A stretch of 64,000 nucleotides of DNA from Rhynchosporium graminicola. Its lineage: Eukaryota > Ascomycota > Leotiomycetes > Helotiales > Ploettnerulaceae. The DNA lies in NCBI GenBank assembly GCA_900074885.1, contig FJUW01000056.1, positions 1 to 64,000 on the forward strand. Direction: 5' to 3'. Positions 1 to 11,275 of this stretch are shown here, piece by piece; position 1 is the stretch's first letter, and every line of letters begins with the position of its first letter. Both the position numbers and the translations under genes were made by a program. The notes under the pieces were generated by a model, which saw nothing but the letters and a program-made list of their open reading frames with translations, was not told the origin of the DNA and did not search any database.

Positions 1-1709
1 AAGAGTATATGACCTTCCGGACCTATTATAGTATATATAAGTATAAGGTACTCCCTTTCGGTCTAACTAACGGCCCTATAATATACTAGCGATATATCAA
101 TAACGTCTTATTCGACTACTTAGACGACTTCTATATAGTATATCTAGAAAATATTCTGATCTACTCTAACGACATACTATAGTATTAATTAAACGTATAT
201 AAGGTGCTATAACGATTATAAGACGCTAGATTATAAGCTAACCTTAAGAAGTATGAATTCAATATTACTCGTACTAAATACCTTAGATTTATTATCTCTA
301 CTTCTAGGATCGAGATAGACCCTGAGAAAGTTGATATTATATAATCTTAGAATTACCTGACTATAGTTAAGGGCGTATAATCGTTCTTAGGCTTTTGCAA
401 CTTCTACTGATAATTTATTAAGGACTACGGAATTATTATAAAACCTCTTATATAACTTACTAAAAATAACGTATTATTTCGGTTCGCTAGGGAGTGTAAA
501 GATACCTTTAATTACCTAAAGCATACTCTTACTTCGGTACTACTCCTTTACTACTATTAGTAATATCTACTTTATATGATCGAAACAGACGCTAGTAATA
601 GAGTAATAGCAGGTGTGCTATTATAATAGCACGACGATGACTAGTTCCTAGTAGCTTACTTCTCTAAGATTATACTACCTGCTGAGCTTAATTACGCTAT
701 TTATAATAAGGAAATACTCGTAATTATATGATCTTTTAGTAACTAGAGATCTGAGCTCGTAGGCGTACTATATTAGATCCGCGTTATTACTGATTATAAA
801 GCTCTTAAGTACTTTATAACCTCTAAATAGCTAAACGTATAATAAGCTTGATAAGCTGAGCTACTTATAGATTATAACTTTATAATTACTTATCGACCTA
901 GGAAGTATAATCTATTCGCTGACGCTCTCTCTCGCAGAATAGATAAATTAGATAACTAGAATAACGCTAAAAGAACTTAGCGTTTATAGTAGCTATTACG
1001 TAAAGACTAAATCGATCTAGTACTACTTATAAGTAACCTCTAGAATAGCTCTAACTCTATAGATAACTTTAAGCTTATTAATACCTTAGAAGTCGCTGAC
1101 TTATCGCTAGTCTTTTCTATAGTATAGTAAGTACTTAACGCTAATCGTACTACGCTATTACTCTAAGCTTTACGGAAATAAGCTCTCATTACTACTTCTA
1201 GAAAACTAACTATAGAAAAAGATCTTCTACTTTATAAAGGAAGACTAATCGTACTTAACGTCTTATATCTTCGCACGCTACTTATACGCGAAGTACACGA
1301 CCGATTAGAGACTACCTATCTAAGTATAAAGAAGACCTTATAACTACTAGTATTATAATACTAGTAGTACGGAATCACTTTAACTATTAACTAGTACTAC
1401 TATAACTATTATACTTACCGACGAATTTAAGTGCCGCGTAATAAGAAACCGGGCCTCCTTTAACCTCTACTTATACTATTATATCTATAGGAGTATATTA
1501 TAGTTAACTACTATAGCTTTAACCGCGATAAATATAGTTACGATAACGTTCTTGTATTTATTAACTGTTTTAGTAAATAAGTAATTAGTATTCTATACCG
1601 AAAGACCTCCGATACGCGCGACCTTATAAAGCTTTACTTATACTACGTATACTGCTATTTCGGAGCTCTATTAATAATTACCTCTAATAGAGGGCCTTAA
1701 TTCGTTTCC
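1..1709 (+). pseudogene. Ty3/gypsy pol fragment (RT, RNase H, integrase), RIP-degraded
   Basis: Reading with RIP stops ignored gives a reverse transcriptase palm (VLPFGLTN at about 50-80; YLDD degraded to YLEN near 141-150), an RNase H start (about 570-620), an RNase H/connection region ending FADALSRR near 920, and the integrase start (about 1430-1700). Stops are TAG/TAA where CAG, CAA or TGG are expected. It matches 1881-3589 colinearly at an exact offset of 1880 with seven substitutions seen by eye, and ends at the N at 1710. It is either a true duplicate or an unmerged contig overlap; the N favours the overlap. Confidence 0.85.
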
Positions 1710-1710
1710 N
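1710..1710. other. Assembly gap (single N)
   Basis: One N joins two contigs. The left contig stops at a point homologous to 3589, while the right contig begins about 170 bp upstream of the point homologous to base 1. The join therefore creates a tandem partial pol that may not exist in the genome. Confidence 0.9.
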
Positions 1711-4700
1711 AAGTCTAAGATTCTATATCGACTTTCGCGCACTTAATAACCTTACGAGGAAGGATTAATATCTACTGCTATTAATCGATGAAACGCTAGC
1801 TAGAATCTCTATTGCTAAGATATTTACTAAACTAGATATTCGCTAGGTGTTCTACCGAATTCGAATAGATCTAGCCTCTGAAGAGTATATGACCTTCCGG
1901 ACCTATTATAGTATATATAAGTATAAGGTACTCCCTTTCGGTCTAACTAACGGCCCTATAATATACTAGCGATATATCAATAACGTCTTATTCGACTACT
2001 TAGACGACTTCTATATAGTATATCTAGATAATATTCTGATCTACTCTAACGACCTACTATAGTATTAATTACACGTATATAAGGTGCTATAACGATTATA
2101 AGACGCTAGATTATAAGCTAACCTTAAGAAGTATGAATTCAATATTACTCGTACTAAATACCTTAGATTTATTATCTCTACTTCTAGGATCGAGATAGAC
2201 CCTGAGAAAGTTGATATTATATAATCTTAGAATTACCTGACTATAGTTAAGGGCGTATAATCGTTCTTAGGCTTTTGCAACTTCTACTGATAATTTATTA
2301 AGGACTACGGAATTATTATAAAACCTCTTATATAACTTACTAAAAATAACGTATTATTTCGGTTCGCTAGGGAGTGTAAAGATACCTTTAATTACCTAAA
2401 GCATACTCTTACTTCGGTACTACTCCTTTACTACTATTAGTAATATCTACTTTATATGATCGAAACAGACGCTAGTAATAGAGTAATAGCAGGTGTGCTA
2501 TTATAATAGCACGACGATGACTAGTTCCTAGTAGCTTACTTCTCTAAGATTATACTACCTGCTGAGCTTAATTACGCTATTTATAATAAGGAAATACTCG
2601 TAATTATATGATCTTTTAGTAACTAGAGATCTGAGCTCGTAGGCGTACTATATTAGATCCGCGTTATTACTGATTATAAAGCTCTTAAGTACTTTATAAC
2701 CTCTAAATAGCTAAACGTATAATAAGCTTGATAAGCTGAGCTACTTATAGATTATAACTTTATAATTACTTATCGACCTAGGAAGTATAATCTATTCGCT
2801 GACGCTCTCTCTCGCAGAATAGATAAATTAGATAACTAGAATAACGCTAAAAGAACTTAGCGTTTATAGTAGCTATTACGTAAAGACTAAATCGATCTAG
2901 TACTACTTATAAGTAACCTCTAGAATAGCTCTAACTCTATAGATAACTTTAAGCTTATTAATACCTTAGAAGTCGCTGACTTATCGCTAGTCTTTTCTAT
3001 AGTATAGTAAGTACTTAACGCTAATCGTACTACGCTATTACTCTAAGCTTTACGGAAATAAGCTCTCATTACTACTTCTAGAAAACTAACTATAGAAAAA
3101 GATCTTCTACTTTATAAAGGAAGACTAATCGTACTTAACGTCTTATATCTTCGCACGCTACTTATACGCGAAGTACACGACCGATTAGAGACTACCTATC
3201 TAAGTATAAAGAAGACCTTATAACTACTAGTATTATAATACTAGTAGTACGGAATCACTTTAACTATTAACTAGTACTACTATAACTATTATACTTACCG
3301 ACGAATTTAAGTGCCGCGTAATAAGAAACCGGGCCTCCTTTAACCTCTACTTATACTATTATATCTATAGGAGTATATTATAGTCGACTACTATAGCTTT
3401 AACCGCGATAAATATAGTTACGATAACGTTCTTGTATTTATTAACTGTTTTAGTAAATAAGTAATTAGTATTCTATACCGAAAGACCTCTGATACGCGCG
3501 ACCTTATAAAGCTTTACTTATACTACGTATACTGCTATTTCGGAGCTCTATTAATAATTACCTCTAATAGAGGGCTTTAATTCGTTTCCTGTTTTTGGAC
3601 TATAGTTATTATAATTCTTAGTACTAAAAGATAGCTTTCTGCGGTAGACTACTTGCAAATAGATAGCTAAATAGAGATCTATAACTAATATCTCTAACGT
3701 AGATTACGACTTTTTATCTCTTATTATTAAGACGACTAGTCGGAATTCTTACCTATTATAGACTACGCCTAGATAACTCTCCCTTACGAATCCCTTAGAG
3801 GTCTCTTACCCTTTGAAGTTATTTATAGATATATATCTTACGTTAATTAGAATTAGAAAGACCTACTTAACTCTATTACGCCTACTAATAAGTTGAATAC
3901 TTAGTAAGCTCTAGATTACGCTAATCACCTGCGCGATACCTAGACTATCGCTTAATCTAGCCTCTAACATGTATAAGCTAAGATATCCTAATCCTATAAT
4001 CGCTTACGCTATAAAGTCGACTTCACTATAAACGACCTTATCTAGCTAGATATACGCTACTTTACGAGTACTTAACCTAGTAAAAAACTCGACTTCCCGA
4101 CTAATAGACCTTTCCGTATAATTGAAAAGGTCGGAAGCTCTTATTATCTAGAGCTCCTTACTAGTATAAAAGTATATAACGTATTCCTTGCTACTAAGCT
4201 ACAGAAGTATCTAAACGACCCCTTACTAGGATAAACCTTACTACTACTACTACTTATTAATATCACTAGTAATGATAAATAGGAGATCGAAGATATACTT
4301 GCGTGCTGTAAGTAGCGCAATAGCTTCTTATACCGAGTTTCCTAGTTAAATCAAGACGTCGATCTTATATAGTACGACGCTATAGACGTTAAATACGCTC
4401 CTGCTAAGCTATAATAATTCTACCTTAATAACCTAACGTAAGCTAGACCTCCTGCTAGACTACCTAATTAGCTAAAAGCTTTCTACGATAGAATTAATAA
4501 TTATAACTACCTTAATAGTAATAAGGAAATAGACTAACGCTCGAGGGCGAGCTTTTTTCAGAGGGGGGAGTAGTATAACGACTAGTTAGGTTTAGAGGTC
4601 TCTCCCTATTAGTGGAAACACTTACTTCTAAGCGAGATTATACGAGTAGAGTTTAGGGGCCCTTTTTCATATATATACTTCTATTCTCTCTCTACTTCTT

Positions 4701-4808
4701 TACTCCTTAGTTATAGATTCTCAAGTGATTCTTACTACTTTATATTCATAGTAATATAAGGTCTTATTACTCAGGTAGTTTTGAGACCTTTCTAGAGCAA
4801 GCGTCACA
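1711..4808 (+). mobile_element. Element I: 3' part of a Ty3/gypsy retrotransposon (235-bp LTR family 1)
   Basis: Pol remnant from the N-terminal part of RT (FTKLDIR near 1830-1850) through RNase H and integrase to a purine-rich tract (about 4560-4573), followed by a 235-bp 3' LTR. Same family as A and C, by shared LTR and pol. The RT YLDD motif at 2021-2035 reads YLDN, as expected when RIP converts the TG of GATGAC to TA. The 5' half lies outside the window or behind the N, so the TSD cannot be tested; the right flank begins CTGTA. Confidence 0.9.
4574..4808 (+). repeat. 3' LTR of element I (family 1, 235 bp)
   Basis: Starts TATAACGAC (ancestral TGTGACGAC after RIP) and ends AGCGTCACA. It is the same length as the LTRs at 8257-8491, 13520-13754, 23555-23789 and 29884-30118. 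A purine-rich tract (gaggggggag) sits just 5' of it, the usual place for the plus-strand primer. Confidence 0.92.
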
Positions 4809-5251
4809 CTGTAGGGTCTATATTAGGTACTTCTAAAGTCTTTGAGAATAGACCTTTTTTAAAGATAATAGGTAAATCTTCAATATTAATCGTATAATCG
4901 GGAGAATTTTGAGCTCGATTTACAGCTAAAGCTGTCTGATAGCCGGTAGTAGAAGACATAATAGATATATATAGAGAAATAGATAGATAGATATATATAT
5001 AAGTATAAGAGGTAATATAAGTATAAGAGTAGTAGATATAATAGTATTAGAATCGATAAATCTAAAGAAGATAATTCTAAATCTATAAGAGAACTTAAAT
5101 TATTATATACTAATTCTATCCTTTCTAGAAGAATCTATTAATTATTAAGCTTAGGTATTGATTTCTAAGCTTATTATTAATAGTTAGTTGATTTATAAGT
5201 ATTAGAAATCAATAGAATAAGATAGAATTATCTAGAATCTATTAAAAATCT
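4809..5251. other. AT-rich spacer between elements I and F; no gene
   Basis: Low-complexity sequence with GATA/TATA-rich runs (about 4960-5060). A 13-bp inverted repeat, TATTGATTTCTAA at 5156-5168 and its complement at 5202-5214, could be a RIPed DNA transposon remnant, but no TIR pair with a target duplication could be established. The last five bases (AATCT) are the target duplicated by element F. Confidence 0.6.
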
Positions 5252-5520
5252 TATGACAACAGCTCACCTGGATATCATATGAGAAGAAGGATAGATACTA
5301 GGGCCTAAGTTCACAGGTATCCCGATATAACTAGTATCCGACCTGGTATAGTATCAGACTAGTACTAGTATATATATATAAGGTGCCTTATACTCTATTT
5401 CTTTTCTTCTTCTTTCCTTATCTTTTTATTTCCTTAGTAGTAGACTATATAAGATCGCTCTTAGCCTCCCTACTTATTTTATTCTTACTCGTATACCGCC
5501 TCGAGTCTTATATTATTATA
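5252..5520 (+). repeat. 5' LTR of element F (family 3, 269 bp)
   Basis: Begins TATGACAAC (ancestral TGTGACAAC) and ends TATTATTATA (ancestral TGTCGTTACA as in the partner LTR). Pairs with 39530-39795, which is 3 bp shorter in a TTC/TTT-rich tract. The shared 3' half (ATATAAGATCGCTCTTAGC) also occurs in the LTRs of element G. Confidence 0.92.
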
Positions 5521-8256
5521 TTAAATAAAAAGATTAAGATAGCCGGAGATAGCTTATTATAATATCTTACTACTAAGTTAGTTATTCGATAACTACTCGT
5601 ATATAGCTAAGATACTAGAGATCTCTCGGATAGCTATGAATTAGGGTTTAATTCAGCTTATTATAAATAGTATAATAGAGAAAGTCTTCGCTAACGCTTC
5701 TTTAATAACTCTCTTAGTATAAAGGAATTATAGATAGATTTTAAAGAAAGTATAATAAATACTCTGAAACTTTAACTTCTACGTATCGCCGCTGAAATAG
5801 CCCTAATATACTCCTTTTTAAGCTACTATTATAACTCTTAACTAATAAACTAAAGACTCCTCCGGTTCTAGGGGAACTTAACGCGACTCCTCTTACTCTA
5901 CCTCTAAACCTAATCTATTATATCCTTCCTTATTCTAAATATCTCTTATACTAGAGAATATTAATACCTTATTAAGGAAGTACTAACTAAGAGGGAAAGG
6001 AAAATAAAAGCGAAATTCACTAGCAGTATAATCGCTAAGTACTCCTATTACTATAGATAACTCGAACCTGATCTATTCCCTCTTATAATAATTAGTAGAC
6101 TAGAAGGAAAAGAATAACTCTCTAGAAGATACTATAGATAGACTAATCTCTATATAAGATAAGTTCCTTATAAGGGTCCCTCGCTTATCTTCGACTCTCT
6201 TATTAGAACTAATACTATAATCTCTACGTATTCTAGAGTTTAATAAGCTAATAAACTCTATTCTGATATATAGTATAAAGAGAGAGGATATTATTCCTAA
6301 TAAACTATCTTCTTCTTCTAGTGCTAAATCAGTAGAGTTACGCCCTAAGAAGTCTTATCTTACTAAGAGGATCCTGCCCCTAGATAATAGATCAGACCTT
6401 ACTTTCCTTCAATAGAGAGTATTAATACGAGACTAGCTAGCTATAAATACTAATTATTATCCTACGGACTTCTTCTAGCGCGTTCTTATATAGGGACTAG
6501 TTACTAGATTAGCTAAGGAGTATCTTATACTTTAGTACTTAGCTAATAAGTTTAAGACTAATAATAAAATAATCTTCTTATTAGAGGAGAACTTTCATAC
6601 TAGTTTAGAAGAAGATAATTATCGTAACGCTTTCTACTACTTAGAAATATAATAACTTAGCTATACTCGCGAGACTTTCGCTAAGTTTCGTAGCCGATTT
6701 TAAAGCGCTACTATCTAAGGTAAAGTTGAAAATAAGGAGTAGTTCTTCTATATATAGGATAAGATTATACTATCCTTACGTGCTTTAACTCTTATTATTA
6801 AACTAATATAGAATAAGGACTACGCTTCTATAGTTAGATCTTTACTTTCTTTTAATACTAAGTATTATTATAACTTAGAATATACTTATCCCGAGAAAAC
6901 TACTATCTAAGTATAGTACTATAAGCCTATTTTTACTACTATAACTACTACTAGTTCTACTTCTTACTAGTCCCTAAGCTTAGCCCCTCGATAAACTACT
7001 CCTATACTATATATATATACCTTTACTCTAGTATAAGCTAGTACTCCCTTTGCGCTAAAACGCCTTATTACCTTAACTAGAGAACTCCTTAGGTATTATA
7101 GTTATAGATAGCTCGGTTATATTAAGCTAGACTACTCTAACTTACTTAAGGTTAAATTAATTAACGAATTTCTAGAAGAGGAAAGAGTAATTAAGGAAGT
7201 AGTAGAAGATATAACTTCCGAATCTGAACTAATACTAGAGGGAAATAATAAAGCTTAAGTAAAAACTCTTTCTTAGGTTTATATAAGTATAATCTCTCTA
7301 ATCTTAATCTTAACTCCCTAATAAGAAGTAAGTAATTCATATACTCGATTATAGTTAGTATAAATAAGCTAGGAGTCTCTATAAATAGCTTAATTAATAC
7401 TAGAGCGAATAGCTATCTATTTATTAATTATACTTTTACCGGACGACTATTAAGAGCCCTTAGTATTAAAATCGAGCTATTGCCTTATTCTATTCTAATA
7501 TATAGATTCTAATAGTCTATCAGAACTTATATTACTTATTTTATATATTTATACTTTTATATTAATAGTAAGCGTATTTATAACTACTCTTTTATTCTCC
7601 TTGATTTAGGATAATAAGATATAATTATTAGTATTAAATAGATATAATAATTTTAAGTTAAGCTAGATACGCTCTATTATAAGCTATTATAGCCGGAATA
7701 ATATCTAGTTACTTTCTGATACGATAAGAAGATAATTATAACTCTATCGCCTTGTAAACTTAGTATTAATCGATCTTACTAAATTAATACTAATACGCGG
7801 GACTTAGCTATAAACTAGCTAGACTAATACTAATTACCCTAAATAGTAGCGATATAATATATTAATATATTATCCTTACTATTTAATCTATTTCCGCTTA
7901 TCACTAAGGAATCCGAACCTTTTTCCGCCCCGAATTCATCGAGAAAAGTACTTACGCCGAAACCCTATTATAAGTACTCTTCTTAACTTCTAAGGATCTA
8001 GAAACTAGTTCTGATTTATTAAATTAGTACTATAGCTTTCTACTTTAATATAAAACGCGAAAGCTTCGAATTATTCTTTATTAGTATCTATAAGATAGAC
8101 TGCCTCTTATAAGATTATCTAAATAGCGACTCCCCTAAGGATCTCGATACTAAATAACTTATAGCTGAAAAGCTATCGGAATAGTATTATACCCTTTAGG
8201 AGGCTTTTTCTAAGCGGGATTCTAATATTATTCTGCTATATTACTTATATAATTAT
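5521..8256 (+). pseudogene. Gag and protease remnant of element F
   Basis: The region after the LTR begins with a conserved leader, then a degraded gag about 5.6-7.26 kb. The gag end carries a zinc-knuckle-like stretch (RYYSYRQLGYIKLDY, with Cys codons lost) near 7090-7130. A protease signature SLINTRANSYLFI follows near 7390-7430, where the family would have D-T/S-G-A. The reading is interrupted by element A inside the linker after the protease. Stops are of RIP type. Confidence 0.8.
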
Positions 8257-8491
8257 TATAACGACTGGTCAGGTTTGGAGGTTTCTCCTTATTAGTAGAA
8301 ACACTTACTGCTAAGCGAGATTATACGAGTAGAGTTTAGAGGCCCCTTTTCATATATATACTTCCCTTCTCTCTCTATTTTTTTACTCCTTAGTTATAGA
8401 TTCTTAAGTGATTCTTATTACTTTATATTTATAGTAATATAAGATCTTATTACTTAAGTAGTTTTAAGACCTTTCTAGAGTAAGCGTTATA
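8257..8491 (+). repeat. 5' LTR of element A (family 1)
   Basis: 235 bp. Its outer part keeps TG/CA dinucleotides (ACGACTGGTCAGGTTTGGAG) that are TA in the partner 3' LTR, so it is the less mutated member of the pair. Followed by TTATCTATAACTC, the likely primer-binding region, shared with element E. Confidence 0.92.
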
Positions 8492-11274
8492 TTATCTATA
8501 ACTCTTTTACTTATATCTAGGAAGATAATAAATATCTACTTATATTATACCTCTATACCTAGAGCTACTAAACGCAAGAGACTACACTATATAGAGAAGG
8601 CTTATACTAAGTATAAACTTAAAAAATAGTACCTAAACTGAAGTAACTTAAGTCCGATAAATCGACTACTAGTCCTCCGACTCCTTCTACTTTCTATTCT
8701 TCGGCGACTTATAATACTCGCTATAACTTACCTCTCTCTATAGTAGAAAGTACTCGCGATAACGCCTCGTCCGAGTTAAGCTCCCTAACTCCTATTATAA
8801 TTAACGAACTCACTAAGTTACTAAACTTTCCTAATAATACTCCTATATTAATAGTAACTATAAGTAACTTATAGGAAGACTACGCTTACTAGCTATAAGA
8901 GGCAGAAAGGAAGCTCGCGGAGGAGAGATAATTAAACGTCGACTTATCTATAGAACTATATTAGTTATAGGACGAGTTCCTAGAACTATACTAATTAATT
9001 ATCTAGCGCTCTACTAAGTCTATATTATTTAATAATATTTAATCGCGTATAATACCGCTACTATTGATTAAAGAAGATAACGCTACTCTTACGCCTAATA
9101 ATTATTATGAAGAATAATCTACTAGAGGAATATTATTAATATTATACGCTACGCGTATAGAGAAAATACTAAACCTTCTAAATAAGCTCTCTAATAGAAT
9201 CGACTACTCTCTAAAACTCTAGGAAGCGCAGATACGTAACGCCCTCCGGCGCTACTCTAGCTACTTTATTAATAAAGATTACTATAAAGATTAGTTACTT
9301 AACTAAACGGAAGGAATAGCTAGAACTTACTTAGAACTCTTATTCTTAGAACTAGAATATAATAAAGAAGGTAGTATAATCGATTCACTCGATATAATCA
9401 CTTAACTTATCTCCTTCTCATTTAATCCATATAACTAATAAACTATAAGAGCTAGCTACTCTACGCTAAAGATAGATTATAAGTAGACCTTCTAGATATT
9501 CTACTACGAGTTTCGTACGCTAGCTCGTAAAGCTAAAGTAAATAATTAATCGACTCTGAAAATAGACTTATAAGAGAAGCTACTTATATAGCTACGGAAA
9601 TAGCTCTTCTAATAATACCGAACGTTAAGGATACTAGAAGAATACGTTAAGGCTATATAAGCTGAAGACTAAGGTTAATTCATTAAAAAGACTTACTATT
9701 CCGAGTCTTCGGCTAAGGCTAGCGCGACTCGGGAACGCCCTATAAATACCTCCTCTTAGCGCTATAGTACTAACTCCTCTTCTTATCCGTAAATTAGTCT
9801 TCTTATGCCCGAGAACACTAGTGCGACTAGTAAATAAGTACTATAATCTGTACGAAACGATACGCCTCGTGCATAATCGCTAGCGAATACTCCTTATTAC
9901 TTTACGCCTACCTTATACTTACGCTTATTATTAGCTCGACTTAATACTCCGTATCGAATTAATATAATTAATACTAATAACGACGTTAATAGCGAGTTAG
10001 AAGATAATAATAACGAAGAAACGTATAACGATACCTAAGAGTATATTAAACCGCTAGTAAAAGACTACGCCTAGGGATAGACTCCTTCCTAAGTAGTATA
10101 CGAGATATGCGATATCTTAACCTTATGAAGCTTCTTAGTAATTAATCGTTTATTACACGTGCTACTCTTATTAAGAATAGACTCTTATATAAGCTACCTA
10201 TACTTCTCGATTCTAGAGCTAATAGATACTATTTTATTAATTATTCTTTTCTTAAATCTCTTTCTTTCTTCTTAAAACTTTTAATTTACTTTCTACTAAA
10301 CGTAATTCTTATTGAAGGCTTTAATAGCGTTAATAGTAGTACTATTAGTTACTATACGACACTTAATTTAATAGTAGATCGTCGCGTTCAGGTATTTACC
10401 CCCTTTCTTATTACTACTCTCGGAAACTATAATATTATACTCGGAAGGACTTAGCTTTCGGAATATTAAGTACTCTTAGATACCTCTAAAAAATAGATTA
10501 TTTAGCTACTATATACTCCTCCTAGTAACGTTTATAGCTCTCCGATCGAGATCAAGGACTTATATAAATACTGTACTTACTAGCGCTACTAATACGATAC
10601 TAACGAATAAAACGAACGCCTTAATTAGTTCTAGGAAGCGTACGAGGAATAGCAAAGCGTAGCTAACTCTCTTATTAATATTCGAGCTATTATTAACTCT
10701 ATCTCTATTATTAAACGACTATTACTAGCTCGGAAGCGTACTTCTAAGGAGACTTATAGCTATAAAAATATCTAAAACTCTCCCCTAGAGAGTATTCTAT
10801 AGGTAACTAACTCTTTATTACTACTACTAATTAGTTAGGACTATTTCTCCGGCGTTTATACTACTTATTATAGATATAATAAGCTTAAGTGTTTATTATC
10901 TAAAGAATAAGAATAGAGTAGTAAAGAGAAGTCTTTATACTCTAGAGAAGCTACTAATATATAGCTGAAGTACGTACGATTTAACGATATTATCGCTTAT
11001 ATCCCGCGTGAATCTCTACTTTAACCTTAATTAGAAGTCTTTATATTAAAGACCTATATATAAGACTACGCTTATATAATTTATACTATAGATTAATAGT
11101 TGCTCGGAACACTATCTCGCGACTTAATAGAAGCTACTTAAAGTATAAATATAGCTACTATAATATTTCGGAAGCGACTAAGATCACCTCGTGTGCTTAG
11201 ACCTCTTCTAGAGCCTCCTGCGCTAGAGATTTATATAATTAGTAGCTTAGCTTTCTATCTCTTATATAAATACT
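8492..11274 (+). pseudogene. Gag-protease remnant of element A
   Basis: RIP-mutated gag (8.55-10.05 kb) with conserved runs seen also in E and C, e.g. the ATACGAGATATGCGATATC block near 10099. The protease follows at about 10.13-10.4 kb, but its D-S-G-A core is degraded. The region is colinear with the minus-strand 28.2-29.8 kb of element C. Confidence 0.8.
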
Positions 11275-11275
11275 N
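11275..11275. other. Assembly gap (single N) hiding about 1.26 kb of RT
   Basis: The sequence left of the N aligns to element C near 27110 and the sequence right of it near 25848, leaving the intervening RT domain absent. That length restores element A to the size of element C. Confidence 0.85.
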
